The notes under the pieces: model-generated | The model's input: only the letters and a program-made list of their open reading frames with translations | The model's database searches: none | What the model was told of the DNA's origin: nothing | NCBI GenBank assembly: GCA_963582805.1 | Contig: CAUZTZ010000129.1 | Span: 1 to 10,612 of the forward strand | Source: GCA-2687515 sp963582805 | Lineage (GTDB): Bacteria > Pseudomonadota > Alphaproteobacteria > Rhodospirillales > UBA2165 | Direction of reading: 5' to 3' | DNA length: 10,612 nucleotides | Made by a program: the position numbers and the translations under genes | Shown here: piece by piece, positions 1 through 6,985 of the stretch | Position numbering within the stretch: the stretch's first letter is position 1 | How the letters are laid out: every line of letters begins with the position of its first letter

Positions 1-1083
1 GACGCAGTTCCAAATCCAGCCGACCCCGTTTTTGTCGAAATAGGGATTGATGAATTCCCACACGACTTCGCCTTCCGGGGTGATCTGGAAGAAACGCCCG
101 CGGCCGCCCTCGGCCACCAATATATTACCGTTGGGTAGAATTTCGGCCCCCGACAGGAAGGAGCTCTGGAAGGTATAGAGCGGCGTGTCTTTGTATTCCC
201 AGACCACTTCGCGGGTCTTCATATCGAACTCCAGCACTCTGGAATGGACGATGGAGCCGGCGCCCTTATCGCGGTAGCTGCCATTGTCGAAGACCAGGAT
301 ATTGCCGTTCGGTAAAAGATGCGGATCGTGCTGGCCGAAGAACGGGCCGGGGCCGAAGCGTTCCAACACCTTGCCGGTGGATTTCTCGACAATAAAGATG
401 CGCGACAATTGCCGGGACGAGATCATCACCCGCTCGTCATCCAAGAAGAAGGCAGCGTTGAAATGGGTCCATTCCCAGCGATTGCAGCCCTCGGGCAGGA
501 GGTCCAGTTCGGGGTCCAGATGCTCCACCGCGCGCCATTCCCACAAGAGCTTGCCGCTCGCATCGACCTCGCGAACCACGTCGGCGAGCATGTGCTCCAT
601 GGGCGGGCCGCCGCCCTTGATCTTGGCCGCCAGGCTTGGCTCCATTTGCTCCATGGAAAGATAGATGGCGCCGCCGTGGGCCAGGCGGCGGCCGTCATGG
701 TGGTGGTGCGGATCGATATGTTCCCAGACGATATTGCCGTCCCAGTCATATTCCCGAAGCGCGCCGCCCTTGAATAGGGAATAGGTCGGCGTCCAGTTCC
801 AAAGATCGTCTTCGATTTTGGCGTTCACGAACAGATTGCCGTTCGCCATCAGGTAACCGTAATTGCCCACCTGACAATCCAGGTCCCAGCGATGCACTTC
901 GGTGCCGTCCATATCGATCAGGAACACCGCGTTGGTGACGTTCAGGGGCGCATATAATGTATAGCCCTGGCAGGCCTTATCCGGGTTGTGGGCGGTCAGC
1001 CCGGTTTTGGCGACGCGCCGCCAGGTGACCGGATCGACCGGCCCGCCCTCCCAGCCAGGCAGGTTTGGATTTGCCTCCTCCAT
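1..1083 (-). CDS. Arylsulfotransferase-like (ASST family) beta-propeller protein, C-terminus cut by window edge
   Basis: The 361 residues seen read as an ASST-like propeller. Repeated blade motifs of the type 'D.DG.iVWE' recur at about residues 55-67, 113-121, 175-184, 285-297 and 335-344. Family signatures are present: WTHFNA (205-210), SSRQLSRIFIVEKSTG (222-237) and QHDPHLLPNGNILVFDNG (251-268). There is also a histidine-rich stretch DPHHHHD (124-130). Known ASST enzymes move a sulfuryl group from one phenolic sulfate to another phenol through a sulfated histidine; many homologues of this cytosolic-looking branch have no proven reaction. The start ATG (1083-1081) shares one base with the thiolase stop (TGATG), so translation is probably coupled. 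The N-terminus (MEEANPNLPGWEGG) has no signal peptide, unlike the periplasmic enzyme of enterobacteria. Family assignment is firm; activity is unproven. Confidence 0.85.
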   Translation of the reverse strand, partial: MEEANPNLPGWEGGPVDPVTWRRVAKTGLTAHNPDKACQGYTLYAPLNVTNAVFLIDMDGTEVHRWDLDCQVGNYGYLMANGNLFVNAKIEDDLWNWTPTYSLFKGGALREYDWDGNIVWEHIDPHHHHDGRRLAHGGAIYLSMEQMEPSLAAKIKGGGPPMEHMLADVVREVDASGKLLWEWRAVEHLDPELDLLPEGCNRWEWTHFNAAFFLDDERVMISSRQLSRIFIVEKSTGKVLERFGPGPFFGQHDPHLLPNGNILVFDNGSYRDKGAGSIVHSRVLEFDMKTREVVWEYKDTPLYTFQSSFLSGAEILPNGNILVAEGGRGRFFQITPEGEVVWEFINPYFDKNGVGWIWNCV

Positions 1084-2243
1084 CAAAGCGCCGCTTCCGA
1101 GCCATAGATGGCGGTAACCTGGCTGGAAAGCACGCCGCCATTGCCGTTGGCGAGCGCAATATTGGCGCCCTCGATCTGACGCTCGCCGCATTGGCCGCGC
1201 AACTGCTCGACCGCTTCGATGGTGACGAACATGCCGTACATGCCGGGATGCACGCATGATAGCCCGCCGCCGTTGGTGTTGACCGGCAAGGAGCCGCCGG
1301 GCCCGATATTGCCGTCGCCGACGAAGGCGCCGCCTTCGCCTTTTTTGCAAAAGCCGAGATCCTCCAAAAACAAAATCGTGTTGATGGTGAAGGCGTCATA
1401 AAACTCGGCCACATCGATATCGGCGGGGGTCAGCCCGGCCATGGCGAAGGCGCGGGGGCCCGATTGGGCCGCCGGGGTCACGGTCAGGTCCGGCATCTGC
1501 GCGATCTGATCGTGGGTGGTGGCCGAGCCGATACCCAACAGATAGGCCGGCTTTTGCGGGAAATCCTTGGCCCGCTCGGCGGACACCATGACGATGGCGG
1601 CGCCGGCGTCGGATACCAGACAGCAATCGAACAGGGTTAATGGATCGCAAATCATGCGCGCGCCCAGCACGTCTTCGATGCTCAAGGGATCGCGCATTTC
1701 GGCGGCTGGGTTTTTCATCGCCCATTGCCGGGTCGAGACCGCGACCTGGGCCAGGTTTTCCCGGGTGGTGCCGTATTCATGCATATGGCGGGCGGCGGCA
1801 AAGGCATAAGAGATGATCGGATTGCGGGGCTGATATTCGGAGGCGTGAAAGGCGCCGGCGTTGGGATTGCCTTCGCGAAACTTGCGCTTGCGGTTGGAGC
1901 GGCTGGTCGAGCCGTAGGCGATCAGCGCCACGTTGCAAACGCCGGTGCGAATGGCCATCGCCGCCGACTGGACGCAATTGACAAAAGACGAGCCGCCCAC
2001 ATTGGTGCCGTCGATATGGCTCGGCTGGATGCCCAAATATTCGGCGGCGTGCAGAGGGTGAAACACGCGCCCCATGGAGGAGACGAAAAGCCCGTCCACG
2101 TCCTGCATGCCAAGCCCGGCATCGGCCAGCGCGTAATGGGACGCTTCGGCCAGCACTTCCAGATGGTTTTTGCCGGGTAGCTCGCCAAATTCGGTGAGGC
2201 CGATGCCGACAATTGCGGCCGAGCCGCGCAATTCATGTGCCAT
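1083..2243 (-). CDS. Thiolase-fold protein of the SCP-x/non-decarboxylating type, probable acyl-CoA lyase or aldolase subunit
   Basis: 386 residues, full length for the SCP-x thiolase-like family. The N-terminus (GSAAIVGIGLTEFG) and the C-terminal block (VNTNGGGLSCVHPG, 321-334, with His332) are typical. The nucleophilic cysteine of true thiolases is absent: the loop reads NVGGSSF (81-87), and the C-terminal Cys motif reads ANGNGG (365-370). The conserved tyrosine block EFYDAF (280-285) is kept. Thiolase-fold proteins without the cysteine that sit beside a DUF35 protein include Ltp2, which with ChsH2 carries out retro-aldol cleavage of a steroid side-chain CoA ester. The DUF35 gene lies 15 bases upstream here, so a similar two-subunit CoA-ester lyase is inferred rather than beta-ketothiolysis. 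A good ribosome site (AGGGGAG) precedes the ATG. The stop overlaps the next start by one base. Confidence 0.9.
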   Translation of the reverse strand: MAHELRGSAAIVGIGLTEFGELPGKNHLEVLAEASHYALADAGLGMQDVDGLFVSSMGRVFHPLHAAEYLGIQPSHIDGTNVGGSSFVNCVQSAAMAIRTGVCNVALIAYGSTSRSNRKRKFREGNPNAGAFHASEYQPRNPIISYAFAAARHMHEYGTTRENLAQVAVSTRQWAMKNPAAEMRDPLSIEDVLGARMICDPLTLFDCCLVSDAGAAIVMVSAERAKDFPQKPAYLLGIGSATTHDQIAQMPDLTVTPAAQSGPRAFAMAGLTPADIDVAEFYDAFTINTILFLEDLGFCKKGEGGAFVGDGNIGPGGSLPVNTNGGGLSCVHPGMYGMFVTIEAVEQLRGQCGERQIEGANIALANGNGGVLSSQVTAIYGSEAAL

Positions 2244-2258
2244 GTTTTCAGGCTCCCC

Positions 2259-2651
2259 TTAAGCCGCGCGAAACAAAATAAGTTTGGTGCCGTCGATCTC
2301 GCCGATGAAGGCTTCCACCGCCATGCCGATGGTGACGTCCGATGGCTCCATATCGACCACCCGGCTCATCAGCCGGCCGCCTTCTTCCAAATCAATCAGC
2401 GCGATATTTTTGTCGCCGCCGGCTTCCGGTTTTGTGCGCTCGACACTGGTGGAATAGATCGTGCCCTTGCCCGACGCGATGCGCCACGATGAGTTGGGCG
2501 AGCCGCAATGATTACAGACGGCGCGCGGGTAATAGATGTTCTTGGAACAATCATCGCAGAACTGCAGCCGGTATTCGCCGGCCTCCAGCCCTTCGCGGAA
2601 ATGCTGTTCGGGTCCTGGCCCTGCGAACGGGCCTGCATTGGTGTCGGTCAT
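2259..2651 (-). CDS. DUF35 zinc-ribbon/OB-fold acyl-CoA-associated protein, partner of the thiolase-fold protein
   Basis: 130 residues, the normal size for stand-alone DUF35 proteins. An N-terminal helix (about 13-25: GPEQHFREGLEAGEYRLQ) leads into a rubredoxin-like zinc ribbon with Cys32, Cys35, Cys46 and Cys49 (CDDC and CNHC), followed by the OB fold (about 62-130) containing GKGTIYSTSVERT and a closing GTKLILFRAA. In characterised systems (ChsH2 C-terminal domain, and related DUF35 proteins) this domain binds a thiolase-fold subunit and helps hold the CoA substrate; alone it is not known to be catalytic. Its place directly before the cysteine-less thiolase, with a 15-base gap, supports a complex of the two. 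The start follows an AGAGGC ribosome site by about ten bases; an 83-base gap separates it from the amidohydrolase stop. Confidence 0.9.
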   Translation of the reverse strand: MTDTNAGPFAGPGPEQHFREGLEAGEYRLQFCDDCSKNIYYPRAVCNHCGSPNSSWRIASGKGTIYSTSVERTKPEAGGDKNIALIDLEEGGRLMSRVVDMEPSDVTIGMAVEAFIGEIDGTKLILFRAA

Positions 2652-2734
2652 GGTTTCGAGCCTCTTGGGTTTTGCTATGCGGCTTGCAAACTTAAAGCCC
2701 GGGAGCCGAATACTCCATGCCCTATTTGAAACCC

Positions 2735-4432
2735 TTAAGCCGCCCGGCCGAAGCGCAGCAGCTTGCCCGGAAGTGGTCCTGAGGCATCGACAGCGTCTTC
2801 ATTTTGGCGCCGGATCAAGGTGCCGTTGACGATCACCGCGTCGATGCCGGTTGCGTGGGAAATCAGCCGGTCAGCGCCGGCGGGCAAGTCGTAGGTGCGC
2901 ACCGGCGGCCCGGCGCCAACGGTTTTGGGATCGAACACCACCACATCGGCGGGCAGGCCAAGCGCCAGCGTGCCCCGGTCGGTGATGCCGAACACTTCGG
3001 CGGGGCGCGCCGTCAGCATCCAAACGGCATATTCGAGCGGGAACGCCTGGCGCTCGCGCACCCAATGGCCCAGCAGGTGCGTGGCGTAGCAGGTATCGTA
3101 CATCTGACTGGCGTGGGCGCCGGCGTCCGATAAGCCAAGCACCGTATGCGGATCGCGCAACAATTCCTCGACCGCATCTTCGTCGTCATTCAGGAGCGGC
3201 ATGCGGAAACGGGCCTCGAGGTCTGTTTCCAGCGCCAGATCAAGCGCCAGATCGGTAGGCGCGGTGCCGAGCTCGCGGGCCGCATCGATTAGCAGGCGTT
3301 CCTCAAGCTCGGGCCGTGCGCACTCGGCGATGACGATTTGCCGGAACGAATGGCGCAGCGGTACGGATTCGCCGCCGACCGTTGAGTCCTCTCTCATGGC
3401 CTCGCGAAACAGCCGGCGGAATTCCGGATCCTTGTAGATCAGTGTTTTGCCGGCCGCATCGGCGGCGGAAACCGGCAGAAAGAAGGAAATTCGTTCAAAG
3501 GAAAACGGCGATTTGAACTGGAATTGGGTCTGCAGCGGACGGCACGCAACCTGCGGATAGACTTGGGCGCCGTTCTCCAGGATCTCAATCGACCGCCGGA
3601 GATGTTCTTTGTGGCCTTCGGCGCCTTCCATTCCGGTCAGCATGGCTGTCCAGCTTACATTTCGGCCGGTATCACGCGCCAATTGTTCAAATTCGTCGAA
3701 CCAGGGCGTGCGGCCGACGGTGATCTGAATGACGCCCTTGTTTGCCTCGCCGAGCGCCGATGCGAGCGCGTTAATCTCCGCAATGTCGGCCTTCCGGCTC
3801 GGTACCGGCAGACCCTTGTAGCCGATGTGAACGGGCGATTGCGATGTTGAAAAGCCGATGGCGCCAGCCTCCATGGCCTCCAATACGACGCGCCGCATGC
3901 CGGCGGTTTCCTCAGGCGTTGCCTTGCGCTCTATGGCATCGCCGCCCATTTCATAGAGCCGCACCGGGGTGTGGCCGAGCAGCACGCCCACATTGATCGC
4001 CTTTGGCCCGCGATCAATGGCATCCAGATATTCGGGGAAGGTCTCGAACGGCCATTCGCCGATCCCCTCGACCAGGGCCTCGTAGCTCATCGCCTCGACC
4101 TTTTCGAGGGTGCGCATGATAATTTCCTGGTGTTCGGTCCGCGTCGGCGCAACGCCGAAACCGCAATTGCCGATGACGCAGGTGGTCACCCCGTGCCAGG
4201 GCGAAAAGGACAGCATCGGGTCCCACATGATCTGCGCATCATAGTGGGTATGAATATCGACAAAGCCGGGCGCGACAACCATGCCATCGGCGTCAATTTC
4301 GGTGGCGGCGGCGCCGGGTGCCACGCCCATGGCGGCAACGCGGCCATCCAAAATGGCGATATCGCCCATGACGCCGGGCGCTCCGGTGCCATCGATGATC
4401 GTTCCGCCGGTAATCTTTATGTCGTAATCCAT
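2735..4432 (-). CDS. N-acyl-D-amino-acid deacylase-like amidohydrolase (COG3653 type)
   Basis: 565 residues of the amidohydrolase-3/D-aminoacylase family, which hydrolyse N-acyl bonds at a metal centre in a TIM barrel. Seen: an N-terminal small beta domain (MDYDIKITGGTIIDGTG), the metal motif HTHYDAQ with His61 and His63, GNCGFG with Cys90 at the place of the D-aminoacylase metal-bridging cysteine, the segment SQSPVHIGYKGLPVPSR (198-213), the catalytic-Asp motif LSDAGAHAS with Asp436, and a C-terminal beta domain (ADVVVFDP, VIVNG). The two further histidine ligands known from D-aminoacylase are not evident: the expected strands read GVIQITVGRTPW (233-244) and NVSWTAMLTG (258-267). The substrate is therefore open; the name gives the family, not a proven reaction. 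It is first in the leftward operon. A GGGGGA ribosome site precedes the ATG. Confidence 0.88.
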   Translation of the reverse strand: MDYDIKITGGTIIDGTGAPGVMGDIAILDGRVAAMGVAPGAAATEIDADGMVVAPGFVDIHTHYDAQIMWDPMLSFSPWHGVTTCVIGNCGFGVAPTRTEHQEIIMRTLEKVEAMSYEALVEGIGEWPFETFPEYLDAIDRGPKAINVGVLLGHTPVRLYEMGGDAIERKATPEETAGMRRVVLEAMEAGAIGFSTSQSPVHIGYKGLPVPSRKADIAEINALASALGEANKGVIQITVGRTPWFDEFEQLARDTGRNVSWTAMLTGMEGAEGHKEHLRRSIEILENGAQVYPQVACRPLQTQFQFKSPFSFERISFFLPVSAADAAGKTLIYKDPEFRRLFREAMREDSTVGGESVPLRHSFRQIVIAECARPELEERLLIDAARELGTAPTDLALDLALETDLEARFRMPLLNDDEDAVEELLRDPHTVLGLSDAGAHASQMYDTCYATHLLGHWVRERQAFPLEYAVWMLTARPAEVFGITDRGTLALGLPADVVVFDPKTVGAGPPVRTYDLPAGADRLISHATGIDAVIVNGTLIRRQNEDAVDASGPLPGKLLRFGRAA

Positions 4433-4470
4433 GACGCGTCCCCCATTGGCAGATGTACTGCGGCTTATTT

Positions 4471-4517
4471 AAGCTGCGCCAGCTTGGCCTTAAGTGGCTG
4501 GGCGCGTCAAGCTGGCG
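4471..4517. promoter_or_regulatory. Candidate operator: three AAGCTG half-sites between the divergent operons
   Basis: AAGCTG (4471-4476), three bases, then CAGCTT (4480-4485) make a perfect 15-bp palindrome. A third copy lies at 4509-4514 within CAAGCTGGCG (4508-4517), which is the exact reverse complement of CGCCAGCTTG at 4477-4486. The centres of these 10-bp arms are 31 bp apart, close to three helical turns, so bound proteins could face the same side. The site lies about 22 bp upstream of the candidate -35 of the rightward operon and 39 bp before the amidohydrolase start. This suits an activator of one side and/or a repressor of the other. No regulator gene is in the window, so the factor is unknown. 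Confidence 0.45.
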
Positions 4518-4538
4518 GGCCGGGGGGGTGCCACGGAT

Positions 4539-4567
4539 TTGACTTGGCTCCGCCCAAACGCTACGAA
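4539..4567 (+). promoter_or_regulatory. Candidate sigma70-type promoter for the CoA-transferase operon
   Basis: TTGACT (4539-4544, five of six consensus bases) and TACGAA (4562-4567, three of six) are separated by 17 bases. Transcription would begin near 4574, about 25 bases before the ATG at 4600, with the G-rich ribosome site (GGGGG, 4586-4590) in between. The -10 is weak, which would fit a promoter needing an activator bound at the AAGCTG sites upstream. Confidence 0.35.
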
Positions 4568-4599
4568 AACCGGCAAGGATAATCCGGGGGCTCGAATTT

Positions 4600-5265
4600 A
4601 TGATCGACAAAATTTGCCAAGGCGTCGAAGACGCCGTTGCCGGCATCGCCGACGGCTCGGTCGTCCTGGTCGGCGGCTTCGGCAATGCCGGCGAGCCGAT
4701 CGCGCTTTTAAACGCGCTCGCCGAAAACAAGCCGCGCGCGCTGACCATTGTCTCCAACAATGCGGGCTCCGGCGATGAGGGCATCGGCCAGTTGATCCTC
4801 GGCGGCTGCGTCAAGAAATTCATCTGCTCGTTCCCGCGCGTTACCGGCGCCGACGCCTTCGATAAAATGTACGAACAAGGGCTGATCGAGCTGGAAATAA
4901 CGCCGCAGGGCACCCTGGCCGAGCGCATTCGCGCCGCCGGCGCCGGCATACCGGGCTTTTATACGCGCACCTCGGTGGATACGCCGCTCGCCGAAGGCAA
5001 GGAGGTGCGCGATTTCGCAGGGTTGGATTATGTGCTGGAAGAAGCCATCTATGGGGACGTGGCGCTGGTCAAGGCGGCGGTGGGCGACAGGTGGGGAAAC
5101 CTGACCTATACTATGTCGTCGCGGAACTTCAATCCGGTGATGGCGATGGGCGCCAAGACCACCATCGCCCAAGTATCCGAGATCGTCGATCTGGGCGGCA
5201 TCGATCCGGAGCAGGTGATCACGCCCAGCATATTCGTGGACAAGGTTGTCGAGGTGGAGGCATAA
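4600..5265 (+). CDS. Class I CoA-transferase subunit A (3-oxoadipate/3-oxoacid CoA-transferase type)
   Basis: 221 residues, the usual size for a separate alpha subunit. It follows PcaI/CatI-type proteins throughout: VLVGGFGNAGEP (22-33, glycine-rich CoA-binding loop), LTIVSNNAGSGDEG (48-61), ICSFPR (74-79), ELEITPQGTLAERIRAAGAGIPGFYTRT, the block AVGDRWGNLTY (about 160-170) and the C-terminal ITPSIFVDKVV. With the B subunit it would move CoA from succinyl-CoA or another donor onto a carboxylate such as a 3-oxoacid. Overall resemblance is closest to 3-oxoadipate CoA-transferases of aromatic degradation, but an acetoacetate-type substrate cannot be excluded. First gene of a five-gene operon; only three bases separate it from subunit B, whose GGAGG ribosome site lies inside this gene's 3' end. 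Confidence 0.93.
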   Translation: MIDKICQGVEDAVAGIADGSVVLVGGFGNAGEPIALLNALAENKPRALTIVSNNAGSGDEGIGQLILGGCVKKFICSFPRVTGADAFDKMYEQGLIELEITPQGTLAERIRAAGAGIPGFYTRTSVDTPLAEGKEVRDFAGLDYVLEEAIYGDVALVKAAVGDRWGNLTYTMSSRNFNPVMAMGAKTTIAQVSEIVDLGGIDPEQVITPSIFVDKVVEVEA

Positions 5266-5268
5266 CCG

Positions 5269-5967
5269 ATGGTCGAAGCACTGAACCGCAATCAGGTGGC
5301 CTGGCGGGTGGCCAACGATATCGACGAAGGCGCCTTTGTTAATTTGGGCGTCGGCATGCCGCTGACCGTGCTCAATTATGTGCCCGAGGGGCGCGAGATT
5401 ATCTTTCATTCGGAAAACGGCGTGCTCGGCATGAAGCCCCTGGAAGATGGCGCCGAGCCCAATCCCGATCTCATCAACGCCGGCAAACAGCCCATTTCCA
5501 TGTTGCCCGGCGGCGCCTTTTTTCATCATTCGGACAGCTTCGCCATGGTGCGCGGCGGTCATATCGATGTCTGCGTGCTGGGCGCCTACGAGGTTGGCCA
5601 GAACGGCGATCTGGCCAATTGGCGGCTGCCGGACGCCAAGACGGCGCCGGCGGTGGGCGGCGCCATGGATTTGGCCTATGGCGCGCGCCAAGTCTATATC
5701 ATGTGCGATCATAACGGCCGCGACGGCGCGCCCAAAATCGTCAAACAATGCACCCTGCCGCTGACCGGCGCCAAGTGCGTCACCAAGGTGTTCACCGATA
5801 TCGCCGTGATCGAGCGCGCCCCGGACGGCATGGTGGTGCGCGAGATGGCCGAAGGGCTGGCGTTCGATGAATTGCAGGAACGCACCGGCGCCGAATTGCG
5901 CCTCGCCAACGACTGGAAAACCCTGACGGCGCCGGACATCGCGCCGCCCGAAAAACGCGCACGCTGA
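5269..5967 (+). CDS. Class I CoA-transferase subunit B (3-oxoadipate/3-oxoacid CoA-transferase type), catalytic subunit
   Basis: 232 residues. The catalytic glutamate that forms the glutamyl-CoA thioester is Glu49 in HSENGVLGM (47-55). Other family blocks follow: NLGVGMP (25-31), INAGKQPISMLPGGAFFHHSDSF, the RGGHIDVCVLGAYEV block, GDLANWRLP, AVGGAMDLAYGARQVYIMCDH and the C-terminal VFTDIAVIE. These match PcaJ-type proteins almost block for block. Retention of Glu49 argues for real CoA transfer and against the hydrolase-like relatives of this fold (such as IpdAB). The ATG at 5269 is set by GGAGG (5256-5260) eight bases upstream. The C-terminal tail (about 215-232, ending PPEKRAR) is slightly longer than in PcaJ. 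The dioxygenase gene starts four bases after the stop. Confidence 0.93.
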   Translation: MVEALNRNQVAWRVANDIDEGAFVNLGVGMPLTVLNYVPEGREIIFHSENGVLGMKPLEDGAEPNPDLINAGKQPISMLPGGAFFHHSDSFAMVRGGHIDVCVLGAYEVGQNGDLANWRLPDAKTAPAVGGAMDLAYGARQVYIMCDHNGRDGAPKIVKQCTLPLTGAKCVTKVFTDIAVIERAPDGMVVREMAEGLAFDELQERTGAELRLANDWKTLTAPDIAPPEKRAR

Positions 5968-5971
5968 TCCC

Positions 5972-6985
5972 ATGGCGGAAATTATATTGGGCATGGGCAC
6001 CACCCACGGGCCCCTGTTGGCGACGCCGCCGGACGCCTGGGACGGGCGCGCCGAAGTGGACCGCAAGAACATAGGCCTGGCCTATCGGGACGGCACCTAC
6101 TCGTTCGAAGAATTGTTTGAGACCCGCAAAGACAAATATTTTGACGAACAAAACAGCCTGTCCGTCCGCACCGAAAATTTCAATCGCTGCCAGGTGGCCC
6201 TCGATGGCTTGGGCGATACCGCAGAAGCGGCCGCGCCCGACGTGATGGTGATCGTCGGCGATGATCAGCACGAATGGTTCCTGGACGCGGTGCAGCCGTC
6301 GTTCGCCATCTACCACAATGCTCAAGTCACCAACTACGCCCTCGACGAGGAAACCAAGGATTGGCACCGGGCCTTCGGGCGCGGCCATTCCATGGGCATG
6401 AACCATCCCGAGACCGATCAGACCTATCAGGTGGCCGATGCCTTGGCGGTACATATGATCGAACAATCCATCTTGGAAGATTTCGACACCGCGTCCTCGG
6501 GCGCCCAGCCCATGGGTGATAAGGGGCCGCGCAATATCGGCCACGCCTATGGCTTCGTGGTGCGGCGCATATTGCGCGACAAACCGATGCCCATCGTGCC
6601 GGTGCTGATCAACACCTATTTCCCGCCCAACCAGCCGACCGCCAAGCGCTGCTATGATTATGGCAAGGCTTTGGGCCGGGCGATCAAATCGTGGGACACC
6701 AAGGCCCAGGTCGGGGTTGCCGCGTCCGGCGGCATGAGCCATTTCGTCATCGACGAGGCTCTCGACAAGCGCTTGATCGATGCGCTTATCAATCGGGACG
6801 AAGCGGCCCTTACCTCGGAGCCGGAATATTCCTTCCGCTCGGGCAATTCGGAGATCAAGAACTGGATCATCGTCGCCGGCATCTGCGCCGAGACCGACAT
6901 GGAAATGACGCTGCATGATTATGTGCCTTGCTACCGCTCGGAAGCCGGCACCGGCAGCGGCATGGCCTTCGCCACCTGGCGCTGA
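5972..6985 (+). CDS. Class III extradiol ring-cleavage dioxygenase, LigB-type catalytic subunit
   Basis: 337 residues of the LigB superfamily (non-haem Fe(II); opens catechol-type rings next to the hydroxyl pair). By comparison with protocatechuate 4,5-dioxygenase LigB, His12 (TTHGPLL), His100 (GDDQHEWF), and Glu294 (SGNSE) fill the iron-ligand places; His257 in GGMSHF matches the catalytic His195 of LigB, and His191 (NIGHAYGF) a further active-site histidine. NTYFPPNQP (214-222) and the C-terminal YVPCYRSEAGTGSGMAF (317-333) are also conserved-looking. No small LigA-type subunit is present in the window and the chain is too short to hold a fused one as in gallate dioxygenases. No clear ribosome site precedes the start; translation probably relies on coupling with the upstream stop. 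The ring substrate is unknown: protocatechuate, gallate-like or other catechols are all possible. Confidence 0.88.
   Translation: MAEIILGMGTTHGPLLATPPDAWDGRAEVDRKNIGLAYRDGTYSFEELFETRKDKYFDEQNSLSVRTENFNRCQVALDGLGDTAEAAAPDVMVIVGDDQHEWFLDAVQPSFAIYHNAQVTNYALDEETKDWHRAFGRGHSMGMNHPETDQTYQVADALAVHMIEQSILEDFDTASSGAQPMGDKGPRNIGHAYGFVVRRILRDKPMPIVPVLINTYFPPNQPTAKRCYDYGKALGRAIKSWDTKAQVGVAASGGMSHFVIDEALDKRLIDALINRDEAALTSEPEYSFRSGNSEIKNWIIVAGICAETDMEMTLHDYVPCYRSEAGTGSGMAFATWR

Noticed and set aside
2652..2734. Hairpin GGCTT/AAGCC in the gap between amidohydrolase and DUF35 genes as a terminator or new promoter
   Set aside because: Five-pair stem with a nine-base loop and no T-run; no convincing -35/-10 pair seen, so the four genes are treated as one operon.
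3971..4582. 203-codon plus-strand frame opposite the amidohydrolase N-terminus
   Set aside because: Antisense to the HTHYDAQ-bearing gene; sequence looks like frame shadow and would cross the divergent promoter region.
4600..5967. IpdAB-type CoA-ester ring hydrolase instead of a CoA-transferase
   Set aside because: Subunit B keeps the catalytic Glu in SENG and both subunits have PcaIJ-like lengths and blocks.
4708..6072. 454-codon open frame on the minus strand opposite the CoA-transferase genes
   Set aside because: Both plus-strand CoA-transferase subunits are recognisable along their full length with catalytic residues; the antisense product has compositionally biased, unrecognisable sequence, as expected opposite GC-rich genes.
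5792..6916. 374-codon open frame on the minus strand opposite the dioxygenase
   Set aside because: It covers the clear LigB-type gene in antisense and matches no family; no ribosome site seen.
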